A DNA stretch of 64,000 bases from positions 36,160,019-36,224,018 of the forward strand of contig CM049306.1 in assembly GCA_026874595.1 (NCBI GenBank), given 5' to 3'. The stretch comes from Sipunculus nudus (Eukaryota > Annelida > Sipuncula > Golfingiida > Sipunculidae). Below are positions 1-12,188 of the stretch, piece by piece; positions within the stretch are counted from its first letter, which is position 1; the number at the start of each line of letters is the position of its first letter. The notes under the pieces were generated by a model. That model did not search any database, was not told where the DNA came from, and worked only from the letters and a program-made list of their open reading frames with translations. The position numbers and the translations under genes are program-made.

Positions 1-52
1 GCCTTCAGTACGTGACGCGTCCTCACCATCCGTGACATCACTGACACGAAAC
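1..52 (-). CDS. SLC2A13: Gene B exon 4, 5' part, cut by the window edge
   Basis: After acceptor CTGAACAG|GT the frame reads FVSVMSRMVRTRHVLKA, aligning with gene A's exon 4 ([15 protein letters not shown]). Phase matches exon 3. Too short to be seen as an open frame alone; called by homology and splice site. Confidence 0.8.
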
Positions 53-1894
53 CTGTTCAGGATGTAAAGCATGCCTGACAATGTATTTAATTGCAATCTT
101 TCGATTAAATTGTAATCGTTTCTTAACCTTCCAAATCGATAAGTTTCGATAAGTAATTATTTTGTTTGCATGGATCACACCTAAGCCCTCTGGGAGCTGT
201 CAACTTTGACGACACATACCGCATTTTGAGACTTTAGTCTATTTATCGTGTATATCTAGGGTTTTAACCTCTGTCTAGTACTCGAAAAGAAACACGAATT
301 GTGGCGATAAATAGAGACAGAGTTGCATTATTCCTTCACTTGTAAAAAAAATAATCAAAAAGCCATTGAGGTAAACATTTCCTTTTATTTAAAAAATTAC
401 TAGTAAAGTAATAATATATTTAAATTAAATAGAAGCAAAGAATTGATATCAATTTGAAGGCCCTGTGAATGACAGCATCCACGACAAAGTTTTGATGTAG
501 CAACTGAAGAAAATCAAAACACAGGAGATTTTACCAAAATCGCAGGGTTTTGGTCAAGTTCGAATTTGTGGACAAGCATTTCTATTTTAAACAAGTGCAC
601 GTTCGTTCGCAGCACAAACTCAGGGAATCGTGATATGTAAGCCGGTAAGGTTACGAGTCTTTTTAAAAGTTGTCTCATAGTTTCGTCCATCAAGGTAAGG
701 GTCCAATTGAAAATTTGAAACTGGTTTCGGCCACTTACGGGAATCCGCTCAATTAATCAGAGCGAAACAAAAACTGGTTTTGTCGAAGCTGCCAAACCAT
801 CTTCGGAGATGGTTTCGGTTTCGCAAAACCCGTCCACTCGATAATTATACCGGAATGATGGCGGCAGTTTGTAAAAGTAGTGCAATTTTATAAATTAAAG
901 CGTCAAGATCTATCAGCCCCTACTTTAACAATAGACAAAAAAGGAGTTGCACCACAACAAAAGAAGGACAGATTTTCTCACTTCCTGAAGACTCTTCTTG
1001 CAAGGCCTGCTCCTTTAGGAAATGTTTGATTGCCTCCAACTCTTCTTCCACGTCCTTTGTCCCCCTGAGATCACACAGGACTGACCTTGCCTTATCCTCT
1101 TGTTTTGTGCTTATCAGCCATTGTGGACTCTCCGGCAGAAAGAGCAACCCGATCAACATCACCAGAGAGGGCACCCCCGCTAATCCTATCATGTATCTAC
1201 AATGAGACATACATCGGGTGCTAGTATTTGTTAAGTGACTTCGAGAAAGAAAGGACCCAAAGAACTGATTAGAATGACTAAGTGAAAGATGTTCACAGGG
1301 CCAGATTGGGAGGGGGGCGCAGTGGGCGCACCCCTACCCCTTTCGACTTAACCACAAACATCTGGGAAAAAACTCATATTATACCGTCACGCTTCCAGTC
1401 AAAATATTAAAGACCAAGTGTATAGAACAGTTACAATGTGTGTCTTGCTTTAAAAATGCATTTAAGCCGGCCCCAGATTGCACGATTACAACTAAATTTT
1501 CGATTTTGTAAAACTGGGAGGTAGGTACCCGCCTCCCAATCCCCCCCCCCCCCCCCCCCACCCTCGGCGCTTCGCGGCCTCGCAGTCTGAGCCCCCCCTC
1601 CCTTCTTAATTCCTGTATCCGCCCCTGGTTCAATGTGCGTAAATGGTCACAAAAAATCTGTCTTGTCATTACTGTGTATACTACTGATCAAAGGAGAGAA
1701 GACGAACGCAGTTCTACGGCATCTTAAACCCTGCTGCATTTCATATACTATCCACATGATAAACTTTAAGCGACTTTAAAGTGGAACATTTTTCATATTT
1801 TTATTATACAATCCTTCTTCTTCGGGATATGAACTTCAGGATCTCCGATATCATATTTCACAAGAGAAACATATGGGGCATATATATATATATG

Positions 1895-1946
<52 letters not shown>

Positions 1947-3463
1947 AAATATAATAAAAAAATCAATAATATATAATATATACTACTGAGCCAGGGTTGC
2001 TTAGCCTCGATCCAATATATCTATGACTTATTTAAGGGAAGTTGTATATCTGCTTGTTATCATCTGATCACTCAGGCTTCGATTAAATGTCACAACTGTA
2101 GGGTGTGAAATTACTCATGTTCATGTTATGATTTTATTCAATTTAAGTCCGTGAGCTGGAGGGACCAACCTTAACCTAGATTAGTACCCATCACAATGTA
2201 ACATTTACAAAGCCCATTCAAATGATATATAAAATCTGTAAATATATTCAGGTTATGAGGTCTTCAGGGGTCTAAAGGTCATGAAATGTTTGGTGGGGGT
2301 GGGGGGGGGGGGGGGAGGCAAGGTGGGTCCCTCCAGCCCACGGACTATATATAATTGGCCTTGGTTGTGTTCGACAGTGTGTGCTAGAGTAGACTTAAAA
2401 CCATTGCCTATGAATGGGATATGTCACATACAGTGCTTTAATTAATTTAAAGCGAATTTTTAAAAAATTATCTTCTTCAAAAGTATCGAGAATAAGACAA
2501 AATCATCTACTTCCAGGAACAATATTAATGTTTGGAATTTATTTAATATATGACTGGACATAGTCATTGCACATTAACATATTTTATTGAATATATTCAG
2601 ATTAGATAAAATTATTTACTTCCCATTCTACTGTTAATGTTGCGATTTAATTCAATTTAAGATTGCCACCTCACATGTTTGTCAGACATACGTTACGACA
2701 CAGAACTCTGTAGTACAATTGTCAGCCATTCCAGTACAGATCCCAATTGTAATTAGTACTGATACGGCTCTACCAGTACAGTTGGCAATTTTAATTTGTA
2801 CCAGTACAAATCACAACTGCGATCTATACTGGAACAATTGCCAATCGTACCAGATTGCCATTTGCACCATGACATATACATTTATATATATCGGGTGATT
2901 CAGAAGAGAAGTCCCGAACTTTAGGGGGTTAATTATAATAATATGACAAACTGTTATTGACAAACGTAGTGACAAATTATTACAAATAAGACCATCACAC
3001 CTGTACCCTATGACCTGTCTCTGGATGACACTTGGCACCTACCGCCAGGTGCAACATGCAGCACCAAGCTTTGGATATACCTAATTTCACTTCTTAAATT
3101 TATTCTCATCATTCTCGTACCCACATTAACATGCAAATTTATAAAATAATTAACCCCTTAAGTTTGGGATTTTTTTCTTAATCACCCAATATATAATATT
3201 ATCCCTACTTTGTAATACAAAGCATTTCTGGCATGTATCCCATGACACATTCCTTATAAAGAGCTTGGGAAGGAATACGTCTCATGTGAAATACTGTGTC
3301 GCGTTTGCAAGATAAAAACACAAAACTGCGAAAGCGCGTAGGCATACCTAACCTGTGCTTATTTATTAAAAAAAATGTATAAATTTCTTTATATTTGAAA
3401 AATAATACACTTTATAAGAACAATTTAAGGCCCATCTGCACCGCCAAATGTAACATTACAATC

Positions 3464-3537
<74 letters not shown>

Positions 3538-6500
3538 ATATGTCATCGGAGCATTGTCAGTCAGGTGAAAAAAAGTCAAACCTTACCATAATAGAAACAA
3601 CACGAGCACAGTTATACAGTGAGCATGATTCAGGTGGCGACTATGGCCTCATTTGTTTCATTGTACTCGAGCAATCGAGTGAATCTAGTAATGTAACTAC
3701 GCAATCTGGGTGTGATGATTTGCCAAAGGGGAGTTTTTTATGTACATAATGCTCGATTGCCAAACTGGATTTGTGTCATGCATACTGCGTGTGTAGCCTA
3801 TACTTGGCACAATTAGTTTGTGGTATTAATCATTACCAATACAAGACTTCTTGTAAGTGTCCAACCCCCACCCCATCCCAACTGACCCCCTACCCCCTAT
3901 TCTCCGACTGATTATTTACATCTAATATTTTTGGAAGAATTTAAATTATGTAAAATTTGGTCGCTCCTTGTTGAATGTTCACCTGTTGACCCCTGTGACC
4001 TTGAAAAATAGGTCAAGTATAATTAAAACTGGGTCAAATTAATTGGACCATGGTAAGATACAATCTTGGTAAATATAAATGAAATCGGATGAAAAAAGTG
4101 ACAGAATGACCATAATAATAATAAAAATAATAATAATAATAATTAAAAGAAAAAGAAGAAGAGTACCAAAAACAAATATCTCCACCTATATATAGGTAGA
4201 GAGAATTATGTATGCTTCTTCAGAATTTAGTCTCAGTTTCGGGTTTAACCTATACCTGCATACAGCCTGCGCGGACAGTATATATACACGACTGAGTAAT
4301 TTAATAGCTATCATGCACTTACCTCCATCCATTGAGATGGTCGAAGCTGAAGAAACCAGCGACTATATTGGCTGCTAATTGTCCAACAGTGATGAATAGA
4401 GTGTTTACGGTAATCAGAGGACCACGAAGGTACACAGGCGATGACTCAGCAATATACAAAGGCGACGCAGTTGAGACCAGTCCTGCGATTAAACGTCATT
4501 TTAGTATAATAATAAATAGAACGCCGTAGTCTGTTATTAGCCTTCTTTTAAGTTTCATAATCATGTGACAATTAATGGAACGATCACGGTACCAGGTTTA
4601 AAATAGTGTACACTTTATAGGGTCCAATTTGAATTTAAAGCACGTTTGAATTGAATTTAGATATAGGGGATTCAAACTATAACGATACCAGATCAGTTCT
4701 GAAAGATAAACGACATTAAAGGATTTAAGTATATATAGGTTTAATAGGCTAGAATCGTAGAAGCAAGTAAATAAATTGTCACTGATGTAGGAAATGGAAT
4801 GAAATCAGCATACGAGAATAATATCTATTCTCCACAACAAATTAAAAAATGATTATGAATCCGTTCCACCAAGGGGTCACAATCGGATTTTGGTAGCAAT
4901 CATGAAATGCTTATATTTCTGTCTGATATGTTTAAACGGCAGAAAATTATGTGCAGTCCCGCAGTAATACTTACTGTATGTATATTTTGCAACTTCCTAG
5001 ACGTTTGCTATGTGACATCACTGGATGGCGTCTTTTAACAGACGATGTATTTTAACATATTTATGGTACCAACAACTATTATCACTAAATCAACGTCTGG
5101 AAAAATGTATTCTTGACCCTGTCACTTAAGTCAATATGTCCTGACAAAATAGACGAAATCTTTTCATATAATATATTATATTTAATAGACCTTTTTCATT
5201 TAACTAGCGACACGTGTACAGCGGTCAACGGCGGAAGAGATTTTTTTGGCAATGTTGCATTTATATGACTTAACACCAACGTCACCCATTATTGACCTAA
5301 GCCCTGGATTTTATCTTATATTGAACGGGGCCGAGTAGGAAGGGTATAAAATAAATGTAAAAGGTGATCGCCGTAGGCTAAAACAAATGAAAAGGGTGCA
5401 CTTATCAACATGCTACTTGTGAAACTGACATGAATCAGCACAGACAAAGGTTTTGGAAATGTTTCTGATTTTTTTTCATGGGTCTGTTGAAACATCTGTG
5501 AAAATTATTGAAACTGTTTGTAAAAATGTTCATGCAATATGTCTATATTCACCCGTTATATAACCACTTTCAATAAATCATTATAATTAACAAAAGTACA
5601 AAATACTGTGTCACTTGGGTAAACTTGTTTTCTGCATGCTGTATATTGGTCACTAAACCAAGTTTTGGCTCTTTAGTATTACATACAGTATATACTACAG
5701 AGCTTAAACTGGGTCTATTTGGTCACCTATGGTGGTTGTTCCCTTGTACATTATTCTCGGAGCACCTGGGTGATCTACTGACAGCTAATTTTTTACAAGA
5801 AGTTTAGTTTGTAAATATCGCGAAAAACCGACTATAATAAAGGTCAAGATAATTTCTCGCATCAACAAAGGTGTGCATTTGAAGCTGCAGATTGGTTGTT
5901 AGGTGTCCTAAATATCCTCAGCTATCCAGATGTGTCATGATGTTTTCGTATCATACTAAGACTTAAGATTCTCTCGTCAAACAGTCAACTATATACAGTG
6001 GAACATCGAAGAAACGACCACCAACGGGACCTAGATAATGTTGTGGCATTTTCGAGGTGGTCGTCTCAGCGCGGTCTGATATAAAGATCAAAAGAGGCCA
6101 TGAAAAAGCGGTCATTATTTTATGGTTGTCGCTCAATCTAATGACCTTTTTTTGTCGAAGTTCCATGCATGCTGGTAGCTGAAGTTAAATTATTACAATA
6201 CAAATACTGTTTTGAAAGCTTTATACATTGACAGAAGAGGCAGTCATAAGAAATCATACGAAATAACATAGCCACAGGAGAGGTTGTCCCTCGGATGGTA
6301 CAGTTAAATAAATGCAGGAATGTCACATTTGTCCAAAATCGTGCAAATTTGCTTTCCCGACACATGAATGCATGACTAAATAAGTGATATATGACCATGT
6401 GGACTGTAATTAGTGTGGTGCGCTATATTTCTTAACAGGCGTGTGGTTTACATATCTTAAAGCATAAGGCGCAAGGGAGTCTTTAACCTGACGTCTATAA

Positions 6501-8090
6501 GGACGAAAAAAACTTAAGGAAAGCGAAATGAGATATTTCTTATAGACATTAGAAATTATTTAATGTTTATTAGGTAAAAAAAGGTATGGTTCTCAGGCAC
6601 CGCCCTCGTCAATTTTAACCCCCGCATCAGAAAGTTTTATTTTGATTTTCATCTTTAAAAAAAAATAAAATAATACAATTTTGATAAGATTTCACAAATT
6701 ATGTAGTGCTTTTACCTGTTTAGCAAATGAATTCTGCTATAATCATGCTTTTCCTGATCATATGAAATTGTTATCGAAACATACAAACAGACTCACAGAG
6801 GGACAGTATAGACTTTCACATATGGAACAATGGTAAGAAGTGCTTTCTCGTGCCAGTAAATAGGTCCTATGTAGAGCATTGTATTGATTTCTGATTTTTA
6901 AAATCAGTGGGGCATTTCCTTAGATATTGAAAATTTTGACCCGAGTTCGACTTTGTGTGCCAAAATATTTTCTTTTGTATTTTTACAAATAACTATACAA
7001 ATCAAAAAGGAGTATTACTTATTCTTGTTTTAAAACATACTAAGCAGTTTCAAGTTTTTTGCTCTTATTGTGCAAATAATTTTATTCGCCTAAAGCCGCG
7101 TGTCCTCTTGTACGGATACGGTGCGTGTGCGGTGCGGATACGTATCCGGATATTTTGTGCGTGTGTGTCCATTAGATACGTTTTCAGTGCGTTTTATCTA
7201 TAGGTCTTTCACCCTCTTTCACCTCTACAAGATGGCACTTTCCCGCGGCTACATGGTCCGGTTTTCAAAAAAACGTATCCGTTAACGCACGCTGCACGTA
7301 CTCCGCACCGCACAATTGACACATTCCTTCTTTCTTCCATATGTGCGATTTAAAACGCGTCCGCATCCGCATCCGTATCCGTACCGCATAAGCGGAAACG
7401 CAGCTTTAGGCACAATACATCTAGCACCGGGCCTCATTCTCGGGAAAAATTGGAATCTTTTCTGTGGCTGAACATTTGATAGGGAAATGAGCTGCTATGT
7501 GTTATATGGAATTAATAATAATCAGTACTTTCTGTAGGATAGATACAAAAAAGTCAGATTTTTCGTACAAGAGTATGACATAAATTGTACTGACCTACAC
7601 TAAACCCAACGATAATCCTACCGGCTATCAAGTGACCAATGTTCTGAGCGACAGCCTGAATGACAGAACCAATAATATAGATGGCGGCGGCTGCAAGCAT
7701 CGTCGACTTCCGGCCCATCCTGTCACTTGTGTATGCGCTCACCAACGAAAACAGTATGGCACCACCGATGGTAACACTCACCGTTACCTCCTGTCTAACG
7801 TAATTCAAATTAAAATCGTCCTTTATCAACAGCATTGCCCCCGAAATGACCGCTCCGTTGTATCCCAGTAGAAAGCCCCCAAGAGATGAGAAGAAAGTCA
7901 AGGTATATATTAAACAGGTGGTTTGAGCTTGTCGGGGAACTTCCGATTCTTTAATGTGAAGGTAATCTTTTTCCGAATCCTCTCCATGGCAACCATCCTT
8001 TTTAATGCCAGGTGGTGATAATAGAGGACTTTCATCCGCTTTGTCCGGTGCTGTCATATCGTCTACAAAGCTGATCTGTTTATCATTCAT
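1..8090 (-). CDS. SLC2A13: HMIT-like transporter, gene B, 5' portion (exons 1-3 and part of exon 4)
   Basis: Tandem paralogue of gene A, head-to-tail, its start 18.4 kb downstream of gene A's stop. Exons: 8090-7595, 4482-4323, 1196-982, and 52 to the window edge (partial). Joined they give 923 nt (307 codons) without a stop; exons 2 and 3 have exactly the lengths (160, 215) and all three introns the phases (1,2,1) of gene A. Encodes a 59-residue hydrophilic N-terminus, then TM1 to about TM6. Motifs: GYNGAVISGAM in TM1, DRMGRK, LYIAE, PESPQWL. Unlike gene A, TM1 has Asn78 where HMIT has Asp, PESPR is PESPQ (Q244), and LRGR is LRGP (P187). Start: first in-frame ATG after an in-frame TGA 27 nt upstream; a short out-of-frame ATG-TGT-TAG lies just 5'. 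It could be an uncoupled transporter or a diverging copy; the intact frame argues against a dead gene. The C-terminal half is not in the window. Confidence 0.9.
53..981. other. Gene B intron 3; no further feature seen
   Basis: AT-rich, no open frame of note, no inverted ends or tandem repeats recognised. Confidence 0.6.
982..1196 (-). CDS. SLC2A13: Gene B exon 3
   Basis: 215 nt, same length as gene A exon 3. Reads [19 protein letters not shown], then PESPQWL. Acceptor CATTGTAG|A, donor GGAA|GTGAGA. Unlike gene A, no tandem repeats flank this acceptor. Confidence 0.92.
1210..1640. other. Gene B intron 2, C/G-rich repeat remnant
   Basis: Contains CCTGTATCCGCCCCTGG near 1612-1628, which on the minus strand looks like a CAGGGGCGGAT hAT-type end, plus poly-C. 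No partner end found. Confidence 0.35.
1542..1560. repeat. Poly-C tract
   Basis: Homopolymer C, with similar tracts near 11167-11189, 16359-16370, 27530-27542, 33463-33478, 51991-52006 and 52040-52050; several could be assembly-error sites. Confidence 0.7.
1885..1943. repeat. (TA)n microsatellite
   Basis: Dinucleotide run in gene B intron 2; another at 3466-3527 runs into (AC)n. Confidence 0.9.
2146..2346. mobile_element. ~200-bp MITE in gene B intron 2
   Basis: Ends AGTCCGTGAGCTGGAGGGAC and GTCCCTCCAGCCCACGGACT are inverted copies. It contains a poly-G run near 2290-2315. No clear target duplication. Confidence 0.65.
2891..3189. mobile_element. ~300-bp MITE in gene B intron 2
   Basis: Inverted ends of ~45 bp: CGGGTGATTCAGAAGAGAAG / reverse of CTTAATCACCCA, continuing into GGGGTTAATTAT. 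Flanked by TA-rich DNA (possible TA insertion). Confidence 0.7.
3466..3538. repeat. (AT)n(AC)n microsatellite
   Basis: Long AT run passing into ACACACAC, gene B intron 2. Confidence 0.9.
4323..4482 (-). CDS. SLC2A13: Gene B exon 2
   Basis: 160 nt, same length and phases as gene A exon 2. Reads GLVSTASPLYIAESSPVYLR, then GPLITVNTLFITVGQ. Acceptor AATCGCAG|GA, donor GGAG|GTAAGT. Confidence 0.92.
5996..6066. mobile_element. Solo end of a pogo/Tigger-like element
   Basis: TACAGTGGAACATCGAAGAA followed by ACGACCACC-type sequence; no matching second end found. Further solo ends: 20479 (CAGTAAAACCTCGGAATTAC) and 58016 (CAGTAAAACCCGCC). Confidence 0.4.
6576..6735 (+). mobile_element. Truncated copy of the GGTATGG...CAGGCA MITE in gene B intron 1
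   Basis: One intact end (AAAAAAGGTATGGTTCTCAG) and ~130 bp of the shared interior (TTTTGATAAGATTTCACAAA, TAGTGCTTTTACCTGTTT); the second inverted end is missing. Confidence 0.65.
7089..7410. mobile_element. CpG-rich inverted-repeat element in gene B intron 1
   Basis: CCTAAAGCCGCGTGTCC at the left, GGAAACGCAGCTTTAGG at the right, with repeated GGATACGG/CCGTATCC motifs. TA lies at each edge but is part of the palindrome, so the duplication is ambiguous. Non-coding, ~320 bp. Confidence 0.65.
7595..8090 (-). CDS. SLC2A13: Gene B exon 1
   Basis: 496 nt, residues 1-165. Hydrophilic N-terminus with DESPLLS, then GGFLLGYNGAVISGAMLL and DRMGRK. The donor TGTAG|GTCAGT is weaker than gene A's GTGAGT but at the same position and phase. 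Confidence 0.92.
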
Positions 8091-8955
8091 ACTAACACAT
8101 GGTTCTGTTCTCTCTCAAATTTGATTTTACCTATACTAGTTTGTCTTTGTTTTCATGTTGCCGCTGATGAAACTTCTCATCCATTGCCACCCAATGCTGT
8201 ATTTTCACTTACACCGCGTTTAGATGTATCATGCTGTTGTCAAAGGATTGTTTTTTTTTTAATAGCCTCTTCCCATACTTAAATCCCAATTTTTCTCAAT
8301 CTTCTCTCATATACTGTCACTGAATGATGCATTATCTTGTAGTGCTTGCATGTCCTCACTAATGCACTTGTTATTTCATATCCTGTGCAATATGTTCCAG
8401 TATCTTAAGACATTTAGTTTGAACTTACGCTACTGCACACACGAAACACATCACTGGCCAAAGATTGTCAGTAGGATTGCAACTGCTGAGCCAAGAAAGT
8501 AGAGCGGTGCTCAAAAATTACAAAAGTCGTCAGTGGTGCGGAAACGGAGTGAAGGGTCCTTCACAAACACACATACCTGTACCAACAAAACATATCCTCC
8601 CTTTTTTAGGCCAAAATCAACATTTTTCTGGTCTATTTCTTGTGTTTTTATGACACATCTTTTGAGCCTATTTAACCGTAAGAATAAAACTCTAATATTT
8701 ACCATAGGATGAGAAACGTATACTGACTGGACATGCATTCTCAGAAAGCTTCTTTTAATTCTTTTCATATAAACCAAATATGTCGATGTCTACAGGGCTC
8801 AATATATTTGCTTCATTACGAGGATTTTTACATGTTACGAACGTTACGTGTTGTACCATGAGCCCAAACACACAATTTTTTGTGATGGTAGCGCGTTCGC
8901 CCTTGCTCGTAACCGTCGTGGGAACACTCAAAGAAATAGACCACTAAGGCTAAAA
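8091..8955. other. Sequence upstream of gene B; no promoter motif recognised
   Basis: Presumed promoter/5' UTR of gene B. No TATA box or CpG island that I can support; short open frames here do not resemble known proteins. Confidence 0.4.
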
Positions 8956-8960
8956 AAATA

Positions 8961-9172
8961 GAAGGTATGGTCCACAGGCAATTCTACCCCCCGCATCAAT
9001 TTTTCTTTTCAATTTTCATCTTTAAAGAAGATTATATAATACAGTTTTGATAAGATTTCCTTTGTTATGTAGTTCTTTTACCTGTTTTGAAACACACAAA
9101 AAAAAGTAAAAAATAAATATCACCCGCCCGCACTTATTTTTAAAAAAAAAAGTGCCTGAGAACCAAACTTTT
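8961..9172. mobile_element. Second copy of the GGTATGG...CAGGCA MITE upstream of gene B
   Basis: Ends AAGGTATGGTCCACAGGCA and GTGCCTGAGAACCAAACTT; interior CATCTTTAAAGAAGATTATA and TTTTGATAAGATTTC match the other copies. Confidence 0.7.
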
Positions 9173-9449
9173 TTTGTCTAAATTCATGAATATTTTATTA
9201 CTGCCGTCATCTAGTCATTTATTAGACCGACATATAAAAATGTGTCAGTGGTAGCCGATTGTTCCAGATATTGCCCTAAGCCATATTTATGGAAAATCGA
9301 CTATAAAGTTTATAAAAGTTCACTAATGCAACCATGTGGTCATTTTTTTAGACCGTTATATAAAAATGTGTTTAGGCGCCGATTGCTATAGATATTGCAT
9401 TATACCATATAGAATCATCTGAAGAAAGGTGCGTGTATTGCGTATAAAT

Positions 9450-9536
9450 ATATAGTATCCTTACATTGTAATGATTGAATATAGTATCCTTACATTGTAA
9501 TGATTGAATATAGTATCCTTACATTGTAATGATTGA
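9450..9536. repeat. 29-bp perfect tandem triplication
   Basis: ATATAGTATCCTTACATTGT plus nine further bases, repeated three times without visible change (starts 9450, 9479, 9508). Confidence 0.9.
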
Positions 9537-9673
9537 ACAAGAAAAAAATATTACACACATTGAAATTTTTAAGGGAATGCTCCTTTTGAAAATCCTAAAA
9601 TCACATGTAGTTATGTATACAACATATATATGTATACATATACATATACATATATGTACATGTATATATACAT

Positions 9674-9716
<43 letters not shown>

Positions 9717-9723
9717 TTATATA

Positions 9724-12188
9724 TTAACTAAGCTGACTATAAGTCAGCTGAGCTAAGGTTGTGGTCCATTGTCCATCTGTCTGTCCGTCTGTCTGACTGG
9801 CACGTTTTATACCGTTAGACCTATGAATTAAAAAAATCGGCATACAATTAGATGTCCCTAAAATCTCCTACCATACTGAAAATTAGGTTAATATGACTTC
9901 GTTCCATAGAGAAATTAAGGAAAAACTTCAAATTTCCGTTAAAAACCTATCATCACACTTCAGGACTGCCTTATATCAAAAGCACTTATCTGTTTGTCTT
10001 CATATGTACAAGAAGTATTCTCCTATATATTTCCTATATATATGCATGCCACAAAAAGGTCTGTTAAAAGTAATTTCTTTAAGTTATAGGGCAAAAATAA
10101 TGGACTTTGTGAAAAAAAACAGGAAAAATATTTACTCACTTAACATGAAAAATTTTGAAACTAGAGATTTTTTTCCCAAGTATGTAACTGTGTTTAATTA
10201 AGATTCAAATTGTATACCCAAAATTAGGTCTGAATTTTGTAAATTTTTTAAGTTATTAGCCAAAAAATAAAATCAGTACCTTAAATTTTGCCCAACTTTG
10301 ACCATGGCATGATTTTTTCCTGTGAGAACTATTGATATAATTTTCACAGCATGTAAACGTAAGTATTTAATTTATTTGAATCTGAAATTTTAAAATAAAA
10401 GGTTGAAAATTAGGCTAGTTATTGATTTTTTTCTTGAGGGTCTATTGTAGTCATTTGCTCTGTCCAGATGCAAGCTCCCCACTACTGGTCACTGGAAGTC
10501 AGCTATGCCAGGGTTTCTGATTTGTTACAGTTACAGGGGGAGATCCCCTGCTGTGACAGGTTTACAGTTATTCTCATATCACAACCCCGCCCCCCACCCA
10601 TCAGGTGTTCTGCAGTAACTATTAATGTTATCACTGTATATTCTTAATTGTAATGCTGTTTCCACTCCAATATACAAAATTTTTCTTGAAAAAGTAATTC
10701 AAGGTGTAATCCAGAAAATGCCATGTTCTGTTAATGAAGCATTTTTAAAGAAAACGATTTTCTTTTCAAATGATTTTAACAAATACAATTAAACCCACCA
10801 GTATGCATAAATAAATAAAATATGAAGCAAATTATGGATAAATAAAGGCACAGTTTAAATCTGAATCAAGTATTTTTTTTTATTAGATATTTTTTGTAAA
10901 AAAAAATATACATTTGTATGCATGATGTGGTATTATCTGACAAGATTGAGATTTATGATGATGCAATTTAGAATTATGAATCAACATTTATATTCAGATA
11001 TATATGTTATATTGGAAACGTATAAAAATATAAACTTATTTATTAAAAAATTGATGTGATAAAAAATGGGGATCAAATATTTGTTCATTATTTTTCTGCC
11101 TCAGCAGAATTGGAGATCAGGCTTTGTTTGCCCTGTATGTATATGCAGAAGTTGTTAATCACACCTCCCCCCCCCCCCCCCCCCCCCCACTGCATTTGAT
11201 TCCTTTGTACCTGTGCACTGGGACAAAAGTTTTTATTGTTAATGTGTAAAATTTATTTAATTTTAAAAAATAATTGGATTAGAAAAAATTAAGAACTAAT
11301 TGAAACATATTCTTGTCTCAGGAATGGAACTTAAAATGATTAGCTCTGTCTCTCCATCATCTTTCCGTTATCATTAAACCTATATTCATTATGAAATTTT
11401 TCCAATAAGCACTGTTGAAATAACTTTCATATGCTGTATGTGTATGGATTTAAGCTATATTAAAGTCTGAAATATAAAAGCAATTTATATATTTAGTTGT
11501 GTTATATTGCAGATGTTAAACTTTAAAAAAATTGATATAATACAAAAAATTAAGAAATACTTGAAACTTTATATATTATCAGCTTTGATTGTCTACCAGT
11601 CTGTCTGTCCTTTTTTTGCAATATAAAGTAATTGTGAATTAACTTTTTTTATCCTGTAGGCATTGTTCAATTAAATGAAAATCCTATATATATACACTAC
11701 AATAATACAGAAATGTTGTAACTCCTATCATTCCATGCCCCCCCCCCCCCACAAACACACACAAAACCACCACCACCAAGTCCTTGCATCTGTGGACTGG
11801 GGACATTAGTTATACATTTTATAAAATAAAAAAAAAACAAATATTAAATAATATTTATAATGAAAAATGGATCCAATTGAACAAATATGTAAACTACTGA
11901 ACTGTCAACAATTTAATCAAAAAGCCAACTACTGATCATGGTAATAATATACATCTTATCGTCACAAACTGCTCACATGCTTCAATATTAACATTAGGAA
12001 ATGCATGATTTGGTCACAAAATACTATTTGCAACAATTTCTAATTCATCAATTCGAACCAATTATGTCAACCAGCCATGGCCTATATTACCTTTTCCTCT
12101 TAGACTTTATCTCCATTTGATATTATATTAGATTTTTTCCTTCAAGGTCAACTTCAGCTGAGCACATTGATCCATGGGTCCCTGTTTG
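9724..12188 (-). mobile_element. Left arm of a 6.4 kb inverted pair: AGCTCAGCTGA-family repeat, minus orientation
   Basis: Begins with the family's 3' terminal palindrome (AAGCTGACTATAAGTCAGCT) and a CTGTCTGTCCG tract, and ends with the inverted family head (TCCATGGGTCCC near 12170-12183). The 9724-10440 part matches the reverse complement of 15460-16163. Internal modules carry a degenerate anchor (near 10330, 11405 and 11660) also found in the other copies. No coding sequence recognised. Confidence 0.75.

Noticed and set aside
9893-10201. 102-codon plus-strand open frame
   Set aside because: Lies inside the left arm of the inverted repeat pair; not conserved in the other copies and Lys/Asn-rich as expected from AT-rich DNA.
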